64,000 nt of DNA from Phoebastria nigripes (lineage: Eukaryota; Chordata; Aves; Procellariiformes; Diomedeidae). Below, one piece after another: positions 22,537 to 31,492 of the stretch. The notes beneath the pieces were generated by a model. That model was not told the DNA's origin, made no database searches, and saw only the letters and a list, made by a program, of their open reading frames with translations. Each line of letters starts with the position of its first letter. Position 1 is the stretch's first letter. A program made the position numbers and the translations under genes. The stretch covers positions 26,701 to 90,700 of the forward strand of contig JAYKAV010000471.1 of the NCBI GenBank assembly GCA_035582835.1, in the 5' to 3' direction.

Positions 22537-25500
22537 CCTTCGTGCTTTTCTCTGCATTTTCTTCCCAGCAGCATCTCCAGTTCCCAGCTGAGTCTGTTTT
22601 GTTGCCATTTCATACTCCATGTATTCACTAAATGATCCATGGTTAAGTGACTAAAGTTGACAGTGATGGACTTCAGAGCTAAGACTGCACTCAGGCTTAA
22701 GAAGGGCAGAGTTCGCATCACTGAGTTTTTCTTTCAGGTTGTCTCCACCAGTTAAATTTTATTACTTTTGAAGGTTTATCTGCAGAATGAGGGCTAAGAA
22801 CTTCTTTTTAGTAACAAAATGTTGGGTGCTAGAGGATTTGAATTTGTCATGTGCACTCTAAGCATTTGTGCTGGTCGTACCCTTCACAAAGGCTTTATGT
22901 CGCATCTTCTGCTTGAGGGCTTTAGCCCTCAAGTATGTCCTTTAAGACCCAAAATAAAGTCCTAGCTTCCCATTGAATGCACTGTGAAAGCCATAAAATG
23001 AAAAGTATGTAGCCTAACAAGTTTTATTCTTTTTAAGATAGGCAGGTCTTTGAACAATATAAAAGTGAGCTTTGTTGCTCCAAACATGCCCTGCTTTTGC
23101 CTGAAGAACTAACATAAATAATACATCTAAAAGTGATCACAGTTTATCAGCTACTAAGGAGGCAACCAACCCAGCACAATCAAACTAAATGGCATTGGTT
23201 CGCTTTGTGTGCTTCACTGTATTGGGTCTTTTGTCTTTGCGTGTTATGTTTCCTCATTAGAAAAGACTTTTTCTGTTCTGCTAAACAAGGACATAGGATA
23301 CTGCCCACATTAAGGAAATTAAAATTAGTAGCTAACATCAGAAAGTTTCCAAGACCTCACTTGAGAGTCCTGAATTATGTGGGATGCTCTTGTGCGAGAT
23401 CTGTCCTCTGAAGAAGTCTAGTAAGATTATTTGGATGGTTTCTCCTTTTTTTCCCCCACTGTTTTACTAGATGCAAAGTAGGAAGTAGTGTCCTTTCTTA
23501 CTGTCAGTATAGATAATTAAAAATAAAACCATCTTTAACTAACATGTTAATAGTAGTGGGCAGTATTAGAAATCTATTGAATTTTTCAAAAAGGGGATAT
23601 ATATTCTGATATCAAACTAGAATAGAGCGCTTTGCCACAATAGTTTGCAGTTCATTTTGTATCATTTAGAGCAGTGAGTCTGAAATAACCCTTTCTGATG
23701 TTCCTTTTTTCCTTGTGTGTATTTTGAACTGTTCTTCACATGAAAACATTGTAAGCTCTGTGTTCCAGTTTTGTTTATATTTCTACAAATTTCCAAACTC
23801 TTTTATACCTTCTTAGTGTCAGTCTTGCAAGGACTTTCAGGCTGTCAGCAGTGAAATTTTTGAGATGCCTTGTCTGCTGATGATGAATTGGTTTGTATGT
23901 TGGCTACCATAGTCAGATCTGAGTGTTCATTTTGTCGTATGTCTAAGTTGGGTCAAATGCATGATGTATAGGGCAGTGTATTCACTTCTGTAAATCCAGG
24001 TATCTTGAGACTTTTAATGAATGTATATGGTGGTTTTGCTGCATGAGCAGTTAAGCTTTTTAAATAAGGTGTACCAGTGCTAAGATAAATTCAAAAGCTT
24101 GAGATCCATTTTAGATATGAGAAGATGATCATATTTAAGGTTTTTTTTTCTGGAATACTTTCTGAAAAATTTTAACCCTTAAACAAGAACCTTGCCTGCA
24201 TCGAAGGATTACAGATAATATTTTATGGTAATGTTGCTTTTGTTGAAAGATAAATAACTGCTAAGACGTACTCTGTGCCTCCATTTACATCATGAAATTA
24301 GTAGCTACAATCTGTACATTCATAAATATAATTTTTTTGTGTAGTAGTTCTAAATGAATGCATGCCATACTGCTGTAATAAACTTCTACTAGCCTGCTTA
24401 GTCTTCTTACCTAATGCTGCAGAACAAAATCCTAGACCTGCCCAGGTGACTTTAATGGGACATCAGTTTCACCCTATTGTTTATCAAAGTGCCAAAAGTA
24501 CTGTGGCTTTAAAATGCATTGTTACAATTACAGAAGATTTTGTGCACGTTACAAATTTATACTTGCTGTTTGGTGGAGTTACATCACTTTGTTTCCTGTA
24601 ATCTCATCCTATGTTGTATTTCAGTTTTTCAATTACAGAAATTAATTCTGTCCTATTAACTTACTTCCTTCATATCCTCTTGGGTCTTGAAAGATAGGAC
24701 CCAGCAAGCTTTTGGAATTAGTGAAGAATCCCAATGGACATTGCCTCTGCTTCTCAACTATGAAAATGTTCATATGTAACATGGCTTTGAAGTGTATTCT
24801 TCCTAGAAGAGGTTGTCCTAACATCTGAGTATGATTTTTTTGATTGACCCTAAAAAGTACTGTCTGACTGAAGCAGTATATTCCCAGTAAATTCAGTAGC
24901 AAAAAAAACAGTGTGAAGCTTATGCCATTATTCCAAGTATACTTTTTTTTTTAACTTAGTCTTTATTTGGCTGCTGGTTCTGTTTGACTAGTGAATTCTC
25001 CAGATACTGGCTAATTGGTTAATTGAATATCAAAATTATTTGCTTTAATTCTGTGTCTCTGTGTGCTCAATGTTGCAGCCAGAAGTATAAGCATTGTTTT
25101 CAAATTCTATTATTATTTTGTATCAGCTGTATTTTCTTGGAGTGCTAAAATTGTGTTTGAGCATTTTCTTCCTATTATTTTTTTAGCAGTTTCAGATACC
25201 CAGACACTACAGCTGTGCTTGACAATTTGTTGCTTTCTTTATTCTTAATTAGAAAATTATGTTCCCCGTATGTTCTAGTTGACCATAATTTTCAGTAACT
25301 CTTAGGGAGGTCGGTAAGTGAAATGGGATCCCCTGAACACCCTTGTAAAGAACCTTTGAGAAGACTGACCTAACCAATCTGAACGATAGCTTCAGCAAAA
25401 GCTGATGAAAATTTCTATGGCAATTTAATTACCTATAGGATTGTTACTATTTTAGGACTGAATTTGTCCATTGAGGTTTTTCTAACCTTTTCATAGGTGA

Positions 25501-26043
25501 TCTTTTATTACTCACCGTCATTTACCAAAGTATTTTTGTTCTTTTTGTAAGGAAGCTTTATCATTTTAATTATGTGTGCATGTAAGCAAAATGGGAAGGA
25601 AGAAAGTCAATTGGGGCTCTGTTTGGAGAGGAACACAGATGAAATGTATTAGCCACATAAAGTTACCAAGAAATTGGAATTCTTCAGTTATAACAGAATA
25701 TGTTGGAGTAGCTTCAGTTTCTGGAGATGATGTGATTAAAATACTGTAATAAAGTTTCTGTTACAGTGTAATCACTTCACAAGGTTTGAAGTACATTTTG
25801 TTCTTACAAAGACATTATTTTATCAAAATAATAATTTGTAGGTGAAAATGAGAACACAAAGAGCATTTCTGTAGAGATCCCTTCATTAATGAAATATATT
25901 GCTGTTTTATATTTTGCTAATAATGGAAAGATAAATTCCAGGTTAGTGTGTGGTATGAACATAAATGTTACAAGAAAGAAACAAAATACACCTGAATGAA
26001 AGAACACCCACTGTAGCAGAATCATAACTTATTGCTAGGTACA
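22537..26043 (+). other. RNF180: RNF180 intron between two LTR elements
   Basis: AT-rich intron with no supported gene. A perfect 10-bp-arm hairpin lies at 22912-22933. Open frames such as 23133-23411 and 24362-24601 show no family, splice borders or start context. No transposon family is recognised. Confidence 0.6.
22912..22933. repeat. Perfect hairpin, 10-bp arms, 2-base loop
   Basis: CTTGAGGGCT (22912-22921) and AGCCCTCAAG (22924-22933) are exact reverse complements around TT. The stem is relatively GC-rich. It lacks the T-run of a terminator, and the context is a eukaryotic intron. Confidence 0.8.
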
Positions 26044-26560
26044 TGTTGTGGTTTAACCCCACATTCTCCACCCCTTATTCCATACCATTTATGTTATGCT
26101 CAGGTCCCACACTATCCAATACATCCTCATTAACCACCACCCCCCTTCCTATCCTTTGACATAATACACAGATATCATTCCCATAGTCTGTGGACCATCC
26201 CTGTGAAATGTCTGTAAAATGTCCACAGACGTCCACAAAATGTCCATTGAGTTCATTTAGCCCATGACTTTGGGCTCCATCTGTTATGGTGGTCACTCAG
26301 GACAGGAGAGGTGGTGTGTTGCGTGGAGTTACTGAGCACCAAAGCCAGCTCAGGTCAGGTCACTGTTGCACTTGCACTGCTTCTTGTAAGGCTTGCCCTC
26401 CATTGGTTCAGGTGGTTCCTGCTATATATAGTAATTTCTATAACATGCAACTCAAATCATGGATTACAACAATTTAAAGGTATTTCCATTACAATCCCCA
26501 TCCCTGGTCCCTTTGGACCAGACCATCGGGTTTAACATTGCAATCAACTCCTCCCCTTGC
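26044..26560 (-). mobile_element. 3' internal segment of the composite element, ending in an LTR stub
   Basis: Non-repetitive sequence containing a short direct iteration of a gtccacaRRcgtccac/aaatgtcca type around 26196-26245. Only the outermost ~18 bp at 26044 match the LTR terminus (TGTYGTGGTTTAACCCCA on +). On the minus strand the stretch before it (aataaggggtggagaatg) is purine-rich and could be the polypurine tract, which would make the 3' LTR a ~18-bp remnant. Alternatively the segment is an unrelated LTR with convergent ends. Confidence 0.5.
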
Positions 26561-26569
26561 CCCTGATCC

Positions 26570-27185
26570 AGCTTGGACATATCCACAGACTGCAGTCCCT
26601 TAGGGTTGTACCTGCTCCAAGTGGAGCCTTATCTATGAGCCACAGTCTCTCCAGGGGTATACCTGCTGCGGCATAGACTTATCCACAGCCACAGGTGCTT
26701 TGAGGTGCACCTGTTCCAGCGTGGCCTTCTCCATGGGCCACAATGCCTTCAGAAATACACCTGCTCCAGCGTGGCCTTACCCACAGCCACAGTCCCTTTA
26801 GAAGTGAACCTGCTCCAACATGGCCTTACCCATGGCTGCAGTCCCTCCAGGGGTGTACCTGCTCTGTCGTGGGCTTATCCATGGCCCCACACTTTGAGAT
26901 GCTCCAGCATGACCTCATGCACAGCCACTGATGCTTCAAAGTGTACCTGCTGCAGTATGGACTTACCCGCAGCCACAGATGCTTCAAGGTGTACCTTCTC
27001 CAGCGTGGACTTATCCTTGGGCCACAATCCTTTTGGAGGTATACCTGCTGTGGCACAGACATCACCATGGCCACAGACGCTTCGAGATGTACCTGCTCTG
27101 GTGTGGACTTATTCACAGCCACAGATGCTTCGGGGTGTCCTGCTCCCATGTGGACTCATCCACAGGTCACAGTCCCTTTGACTCG
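26570..27185. repeat. Minisatellite, ~49-50 bp period, about 12 degenerate copies
   Basis: The unit reads roughly acctgctccagcgtggact, then tatccacagccacagtccct and a short variable tail. Recurring acctg starts lie at about 26709, 26759, 26808 and 26857 and continue to about 27150. Copies diverge by substitutions and small indels. Because the period is not a multiple of three and stops are scarce, long open frames appear on both strands (for example 26705-27181 and 27149-26826); these are by-products, not genes. Confidence 0.88.
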
Positions 27186-27411
27186 AGTCCACACTGGAGT
27201 TCCAGCCTGTCCAGAACAGCAGCACAGGAACAGCAGCAATGCCCTGGCCATCTGCCAGCCCAGGCGCATGGCCATTGCTGTTATCAAAATGTTCCCAGGC
27301 ATAGCACAGTAAGATGATAAGCAGTACAGCAAGCAGTGAAAGCAAAAAGCAGCCACTAACGAGCACTAGACTCTGATATACAGTAAGGCAAGCAAGCCCC
27401 ATGGCAAGCAC
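27109..27411 (-). pseudogene. Small membrane-protein-like frame in the element leader
   Basis: A frame of about 100 codons lies downstream of the primer-binding site on the minus strand. An ATG-proximal segment (about residues 3-41) is strongly hydrophobic (Leu/Val/Ile/Cys-rich), resembling a signal anchor or one membrane pass; the rest reads into the minisatellite. It might be a leftover env leader or a chance frame. I do not recognise a family. Its position next to the primer site is unusual for a coding region. Confidence 0.3.
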
Positions 27412-27505
27412 AAAAGCCTGCCAATTAATAGCTAAACGGCCATAACAGCTATAAAGTTGGTCTAGCGCATTCCAGTCAAATCTGTTATTATCTCGAACCC
27501 TTTGA

Positions 27506-27523
27506 GCCCCACATTGGGTGCCA
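27506..27523 (-). other. Primer-binding site, Lys-tRNA type (CpG-decayed)
   Basis: The minus strand reads TGGCACCCAATGTGGGGC. The known tRNA-Lys1,2 primer site of betaretrovirus-like elements is TGGCGCCCAACGTGGGGC. The two differences are exactly at the two CpG dinucleotides and are the changes expected from methyl-CpG deamination. It lies 8 bases inside the LTR end at 27532. Confidence 0.85.
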
Positions 27524-27531
27524 AAAAGGAC

Positions 27532-28122
27532 TGTCGTGGTTTAACCCCAGCCGGCAACTAAGCACCACACAGCCGCTCACTCACTCCCCCCTGGTGGGAT
27601 GGGGAAGAGAATCGGAAGAGTAAGAGAAAACTCGTGGGTTGAGATAAAGACAGTTTAATAGGGAAAGCAAAAGCCACACACGCAAGCAAAGCAAAACAAG
27701 GAATTCATTCACTACTTCCCATTGGCAGGCAGGTGTTCAGCCATCTCCNGGAAAGCAGGGCTCCATCACGCATAACGGTTACTTGGGAAGACAAACGCCA
27801 TCACTCTGAATGTCCCCCCTTTCCTTCGTCTTCCCCCAGCTTTATATGCTGAGCATGACGCCATATGGTGTGGAATATCCCTTTGGTCAGTTGGGGTCAG
27901 CTGTCCCAGCTGTGTCCCCTCCCAGCTTCTTGTGCACCCCCAGCCTCCTCGCTGGTGGGGTGGGGTGAGAAGCAGAAAAGGCCTTGACTCTGTGTAAGCA
28001 CTGCTCAGCAATAACGAAAACATCTCTGCGTTATCAACACTGTTTTTAGCACAAATCCAAAACATAGGCCCATACTAGCTACTATGAAGAAAATTAACTC
28101 TATCCCAGCCAAAACCAGCACA
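27532..28122 (-). mobile_element. LTR, TGTCGTGGTTTAACC family, antisense
   Basis: This 591-bp LTR begins TGTCGTGGTTTAACCCC and ends CCAGCACA on +. On the minus strand it carries a TATA box (AGCATATAAA, 27841-27850) and an ATTAAA poly(A) signal (27654-27659). It is the same family as the LTRs at 30004-30571 (opposite orientation) and 63732-64000. With the primer site at its inner edge it acts as the 5' LTR of the composite element. Confidence 0.9.
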
Positions 28123-30003
28123 GCACATTTTCTCAAAAATAAACATGTTTCCACTGTCCTACGCAGCTAATCAGAATGTGGATTGATTTCGTTAGAGCAA
28201 GAAGACCAATTCAGCTCCACCTTCCCACCAAAGAAGTAATCTTTTTTTGTTGAGCATTGCAACAGCAGTGCTCCACNGTGGCCCTTCCCCTGACTTGTCT
28301 TTGCGTCTCACATCCCCTCTGAAGAGAGAGATGTGGGAGCCTGTCTTGAGGCAGGTCCCTTGTCCCATACCCTCTGAGTCACAGAAGAGAAATTATGTTC
28401 AGTTGACATCAGCCTGTAGCAGTGGATCTTGTCAAGAGTGAAACTGTAATGTTACAAACAATGGATCACAGCTTAGTAACTGGCAGTGACGCTTCCTCTG
28501 GAAGATTGTTGTCCAAGATGTTCTAAGCAAGGAGAAGTCTAATCCTACCTCCTAAATATCGCCTGTGTCAGAGTACCCTGAAATGCTGAGCAGAAGACAG
28601 GTTTTGTTATTTCCTCATCCAGCTCATTCTTTGCAACACTTTTTCTGCCACTCCTATGTCATCTACAGGGCTATATTCCCGTTAGACGAAGACAAGAGAA
28701 ATTTTGAATTAAATTCCTGTACAAATGTCGTCAAGTGCTTGTTTCCTTTGCTAATAAAATTTCGTCAGCAATGCAAGTAGAAAAGAAAATCTTATAGCAT
28801 AGCTGTTCTTTTGATTTTTTTAATCCAAAAGTCTAGTCTCATAGCAATGTTGTTTAAACAGAAACTTACGGCATAATAATTAGCAGAGTAGCATGTGTAT
28901 CATAAATAAAAATCTGTATAACAACTTTATGCCAGTTAAAGAGGTGTCACATATCGTGCCTAGCCCACTGCTGACAGGTGAAGAGATTTCTGTACAAGAG
29001 AAGGGGACAACTGGCAGGGCTTGTCAAAACATCTTGTCATCAGTCTGCTGCTTAGAATTCAGAAAGCGTCAATTTGTGGACCATCTAGACCCTTTGCAAG
29101 GTTTATGTTTTAAACAAGTTATTGCAAAGGAAGTGGTGTTTGAGAAGTGATGGTCAAGGGTAAATGGTCTGGGTTTTTTTTATCTGTATGCTCTCTCTTA
29201 CACAGTTACCAGTTACTTTGAGGTTGCTTTCTTTTTGCTACTAATCCTATTTATGGTCAGTTATAGACTTTAGCACAGTAATTCTTAAATCTTTCTGTTG
29301 GTGAGTATGTTGCACCAACATTAATAGTTGATTCCTACTTTTTTAATCCAGGCAGAGAAATGTGAAATAGCAGATGTTCAGCTCGATTTTTCTATTTCAG
29401 CATCCTGTCATTCCAAAGAAAAGCTTTAAACTCTCTGATTTTTTTTGTGGGGGTGGATTTTCATACTCAGTTTCTGAGAAGGTTTGTGAGAGACTTCACT
29501 AGAAGGAAAATCTGCAGTATTAAACTATAGCAGAGAGAAAAGATTGAAATCGTCAGAGGTCNTCATTCAGACCCCTCGAGGCTTTTGTAGGAAGGCTCAC
29601 GAGAAATGTTGCCACCCTAAAATTTAAAATGGCCTTACTGTCTTCATAAATAACTTCTAGGGAAAATGAAGTAGGATGCAATATGCTGCTTATACAACAC
29701 AGCAAATTCATGTCTTGCATAAAATAAAGTCTGAATGTTGTAATACCTGTTCAGGGAATGTAGTTTGCTCTGTATGAAAGGAAATATTTACGGAAGTGTA
29801 TATGAAATTACTAACTATTACAGAAATGTGCATGTGTGCATACAAGATTTTTTCACTTATACTGAGAAATAAAAAATAAGCAATAATTTCTGCTCTGTTT
29901 ATCAGACAGAAAAGATTTGGATAACAGCAGCTTAAATCAAGTATCTGGAAAGAGGATTTATTTAGGTACCAGTATACTGACAGCTGACCGCTTTGAAGCC
30001 ATC
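28123..30003 (+). other. RNF180: RNF180 intron between oppositely oriented LTRs
   Basis: AT-rich intron without recognised genes. Short frames at 28565-28780 and 28893-29150 have no family match. Single Ns at about 28277 and 29562 are assembly uncertainties. The stretch ends in CCATC, the left target duplication of the next LTR. Confidence 0.6.
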
Positions 30004-30571
30004 TGTCCTGGTTTCGGCTGGGATAGAGTTAATTTTTTTTTTTCCTAGTAGTTGGTATAGTGCTATGTTTTGGATTTAGTATGAGAAGAATGTTGATAAC
30101 ACACTGATGTTCTTAGTTGTTGCTAAGTAGCCTACTAGTCAAGGACTTTTCAGCTTCCCATGCTCTGCCAGGTGCACAAGAAGCTGGGAGGGAGCATAGC
30201 CAGGACAGCTAACCCAACTGGCCAATGGGGTATTCCATACCATGTGACGNNNNNNNNNNNNNNNNNNNNNNNNNNNNNNNNNNNNNNNNNNNNNNNNNNN
30301 NNNNNNNNNNNNNNNNNNNNNNNNNNNNNNNNNNNNNNNNNNNNTTTCCTGGGGATGGCCGAACACCTGCCTGCCCATGGGAAGTAGTGAATGCATTCCT
30401 TGTTTTGCTTTGCTTGCGTGCGCAGCTTTTGCTTTCCCTATTAAACTGTCTTTATCTCAACCCACGAGTTTTCTCACTTTTACCCTTCCGATTCTCTTCC
30501 CCATCCCACCAGGGGGGAGTGAGCGAGCGGCTGCGTGGTGCTTAGTTGCTGGCTGGGGTTAAACCACGACA
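30004..30571 (+). mobile_element. Solo LTR, TGTCGTGGTTTAACC family, sense orientation, with gap
   Basis: It starts TGTCCTGGTTTCGGCTGGG and ends GGTTAAACCACGACA, with perfect 5-bp duplications CCATC at 29999-30003 and 30572-30576. It matches the reverse complement of the LTR at 27532-28122 over both ends. An ATTAAA poly(A) signal lies at 30440-30445 in the same direction as RNF180. The central part, including where the TATA box should be, is lost in an N run at 30250-30344. No internal retroviral sequence is present, so it is a product of LTR-LTR recombination. Confidence 0.95.
30250..30344. other. Assembly gap (95 N)
   Basis: A run of 95 Ns inside the solo LTR. The sister copy at 27532-28122 lets one estimate what is missing: the matching interval there covers the TATA box and the transcription start region. 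The gap size may be estimated rather than exact. Confidence 0.98.
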
Positions 30572-31310
30572 CCATCCATGTTCAGCACTTTCAGACTGAG
30601 ACATTTAATGGTTAAATTTGATGAAAACAAGCTTTTGCACAGTTTGGATGACTTTGGATATGACTGAATAAAATACCAAGGAAAGAGTGTAGTGCTTGTT
30701 GCTGACAGCTGCCATCACAGAACCATAATTTATGATAAAATTTCTGATAAATTTTCTGAGAAAATATCATAAAGAATAACATTTGAGGAGAGATTGGTTA
30801 ATCAAATTGAGCATCTAGATATTTTTTGTCAGAAAAGCAATATATGGAACAGTTGGATTGCATTTTCTTACTGCAGATCCACCTAGATTTTTTTTTAAAT
30901 AGTGGAGGATCGAATTTCAGTGTCACTCTCCAAAGGCTGCATGAAAAGAAGAAACAAAAGGGCCTTTTTTTTTCTATTGCTACATGAAGACATCTGAAAC
31001 ACTTTTGTATTTTGGTGGTTTATTGTTTTAATTTTGCATTACAATGTCTACTACAGAGGGATTACACTGCAAGTTTTACTGAGTCAGAGTAACTATGTAA
31101 TCAAAATGGAGAAAAATCTTGGTTCTTGTTTTTGTTGATGACTCCTAGTCTTAACCTTAAATCATTTTTTCTCTTCATAGTGTCATTTACAACTTAGAGA
31201 AAATCTCCAGAAAGGCAATACAAGTTCTGTAGGAAATCAAACAGATTTGGACTTCTTGCAAATTTGTAGTACTGGAAAATCTACCATCATTTTCCTGATT
31301 TTTTGAAGTA

Positions 31311-31492
31311 AAAACATATATTTATGTTTTTCAGTGATATTTTTGTTTGCATTTCGAAGAAAAACTGTATATGATTTTTTCAAGTCATCCCAGAACTGCA
31401 TAAAAACATGTCTTTATGTATTTCAGTGATTTGTTTGTTTGCATTTTAAGGAAAAACTGTATATGATTTTTTCAAGGCATCCCGGAACTGCA
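31311..31492. repeat. Tandem duplication, ~92 bp, two copies
   Basis: Unit 1 (31311-31402) and unit 2 (31403 to about 31492) both contain aaaacat, tttatg, tttcagtgat, gtttgcattt, gaaaaactgtatatgatttt, ttcaa and cat-cc-c-gaactgcata in the same order with a few differences. It is a local duplication of intron sequence and contains no gene. Confidence 0.9.

Larger units (their letters stand above)
26044..28122 (-). mobile_element. Composite LTR element with minisatellite leader
   Basis: The minus-strand order is 5' LTR (28122-27532), a Lys-tRNA-type primer-binding site (27523-27506), a leader with a small membrane-protein-like frame, a ~49-50 bp minisatellite, about 530 bp of non-repetitive 3' sequence, and an end ..GGGGTTAAACCACAACA at 26044 that repeats the last ~18 bp of the LTR. 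The flanks GTACA (26039-26043) and GCACA (28123-28127) match at 4 of 5 bases, consistent with one target duplication and one later transition, so the whole block may be a single insertion. There is no gag or pol, so it would be non-autonomous or internally deleted. Confidence 0.7.

Noticed and set aside
22912..22933. Hairpin as a bacterial-type terminator
   Set aside because: No T-run follows and the DNA is eukaryotic intron.
26705..27181. 158-codon open frame on + and several overlapping frames on both strands
   Set aside because: They follow the minisatellite units and shift with its 49-50 bp period; no protein family.
26570..27185. Could look like a CRISPR array (regular repeats)
   Set aside because: Units are contiguous and degenerate without unique spacers, and the context is an avian retroelement.
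31168..31306. Acceptor-like ctcttcatag followed by about 40 open codons
   Set aside because: No resemblance to RNF180 or another family, no good donor, and it overlaps the start of a local duplication.
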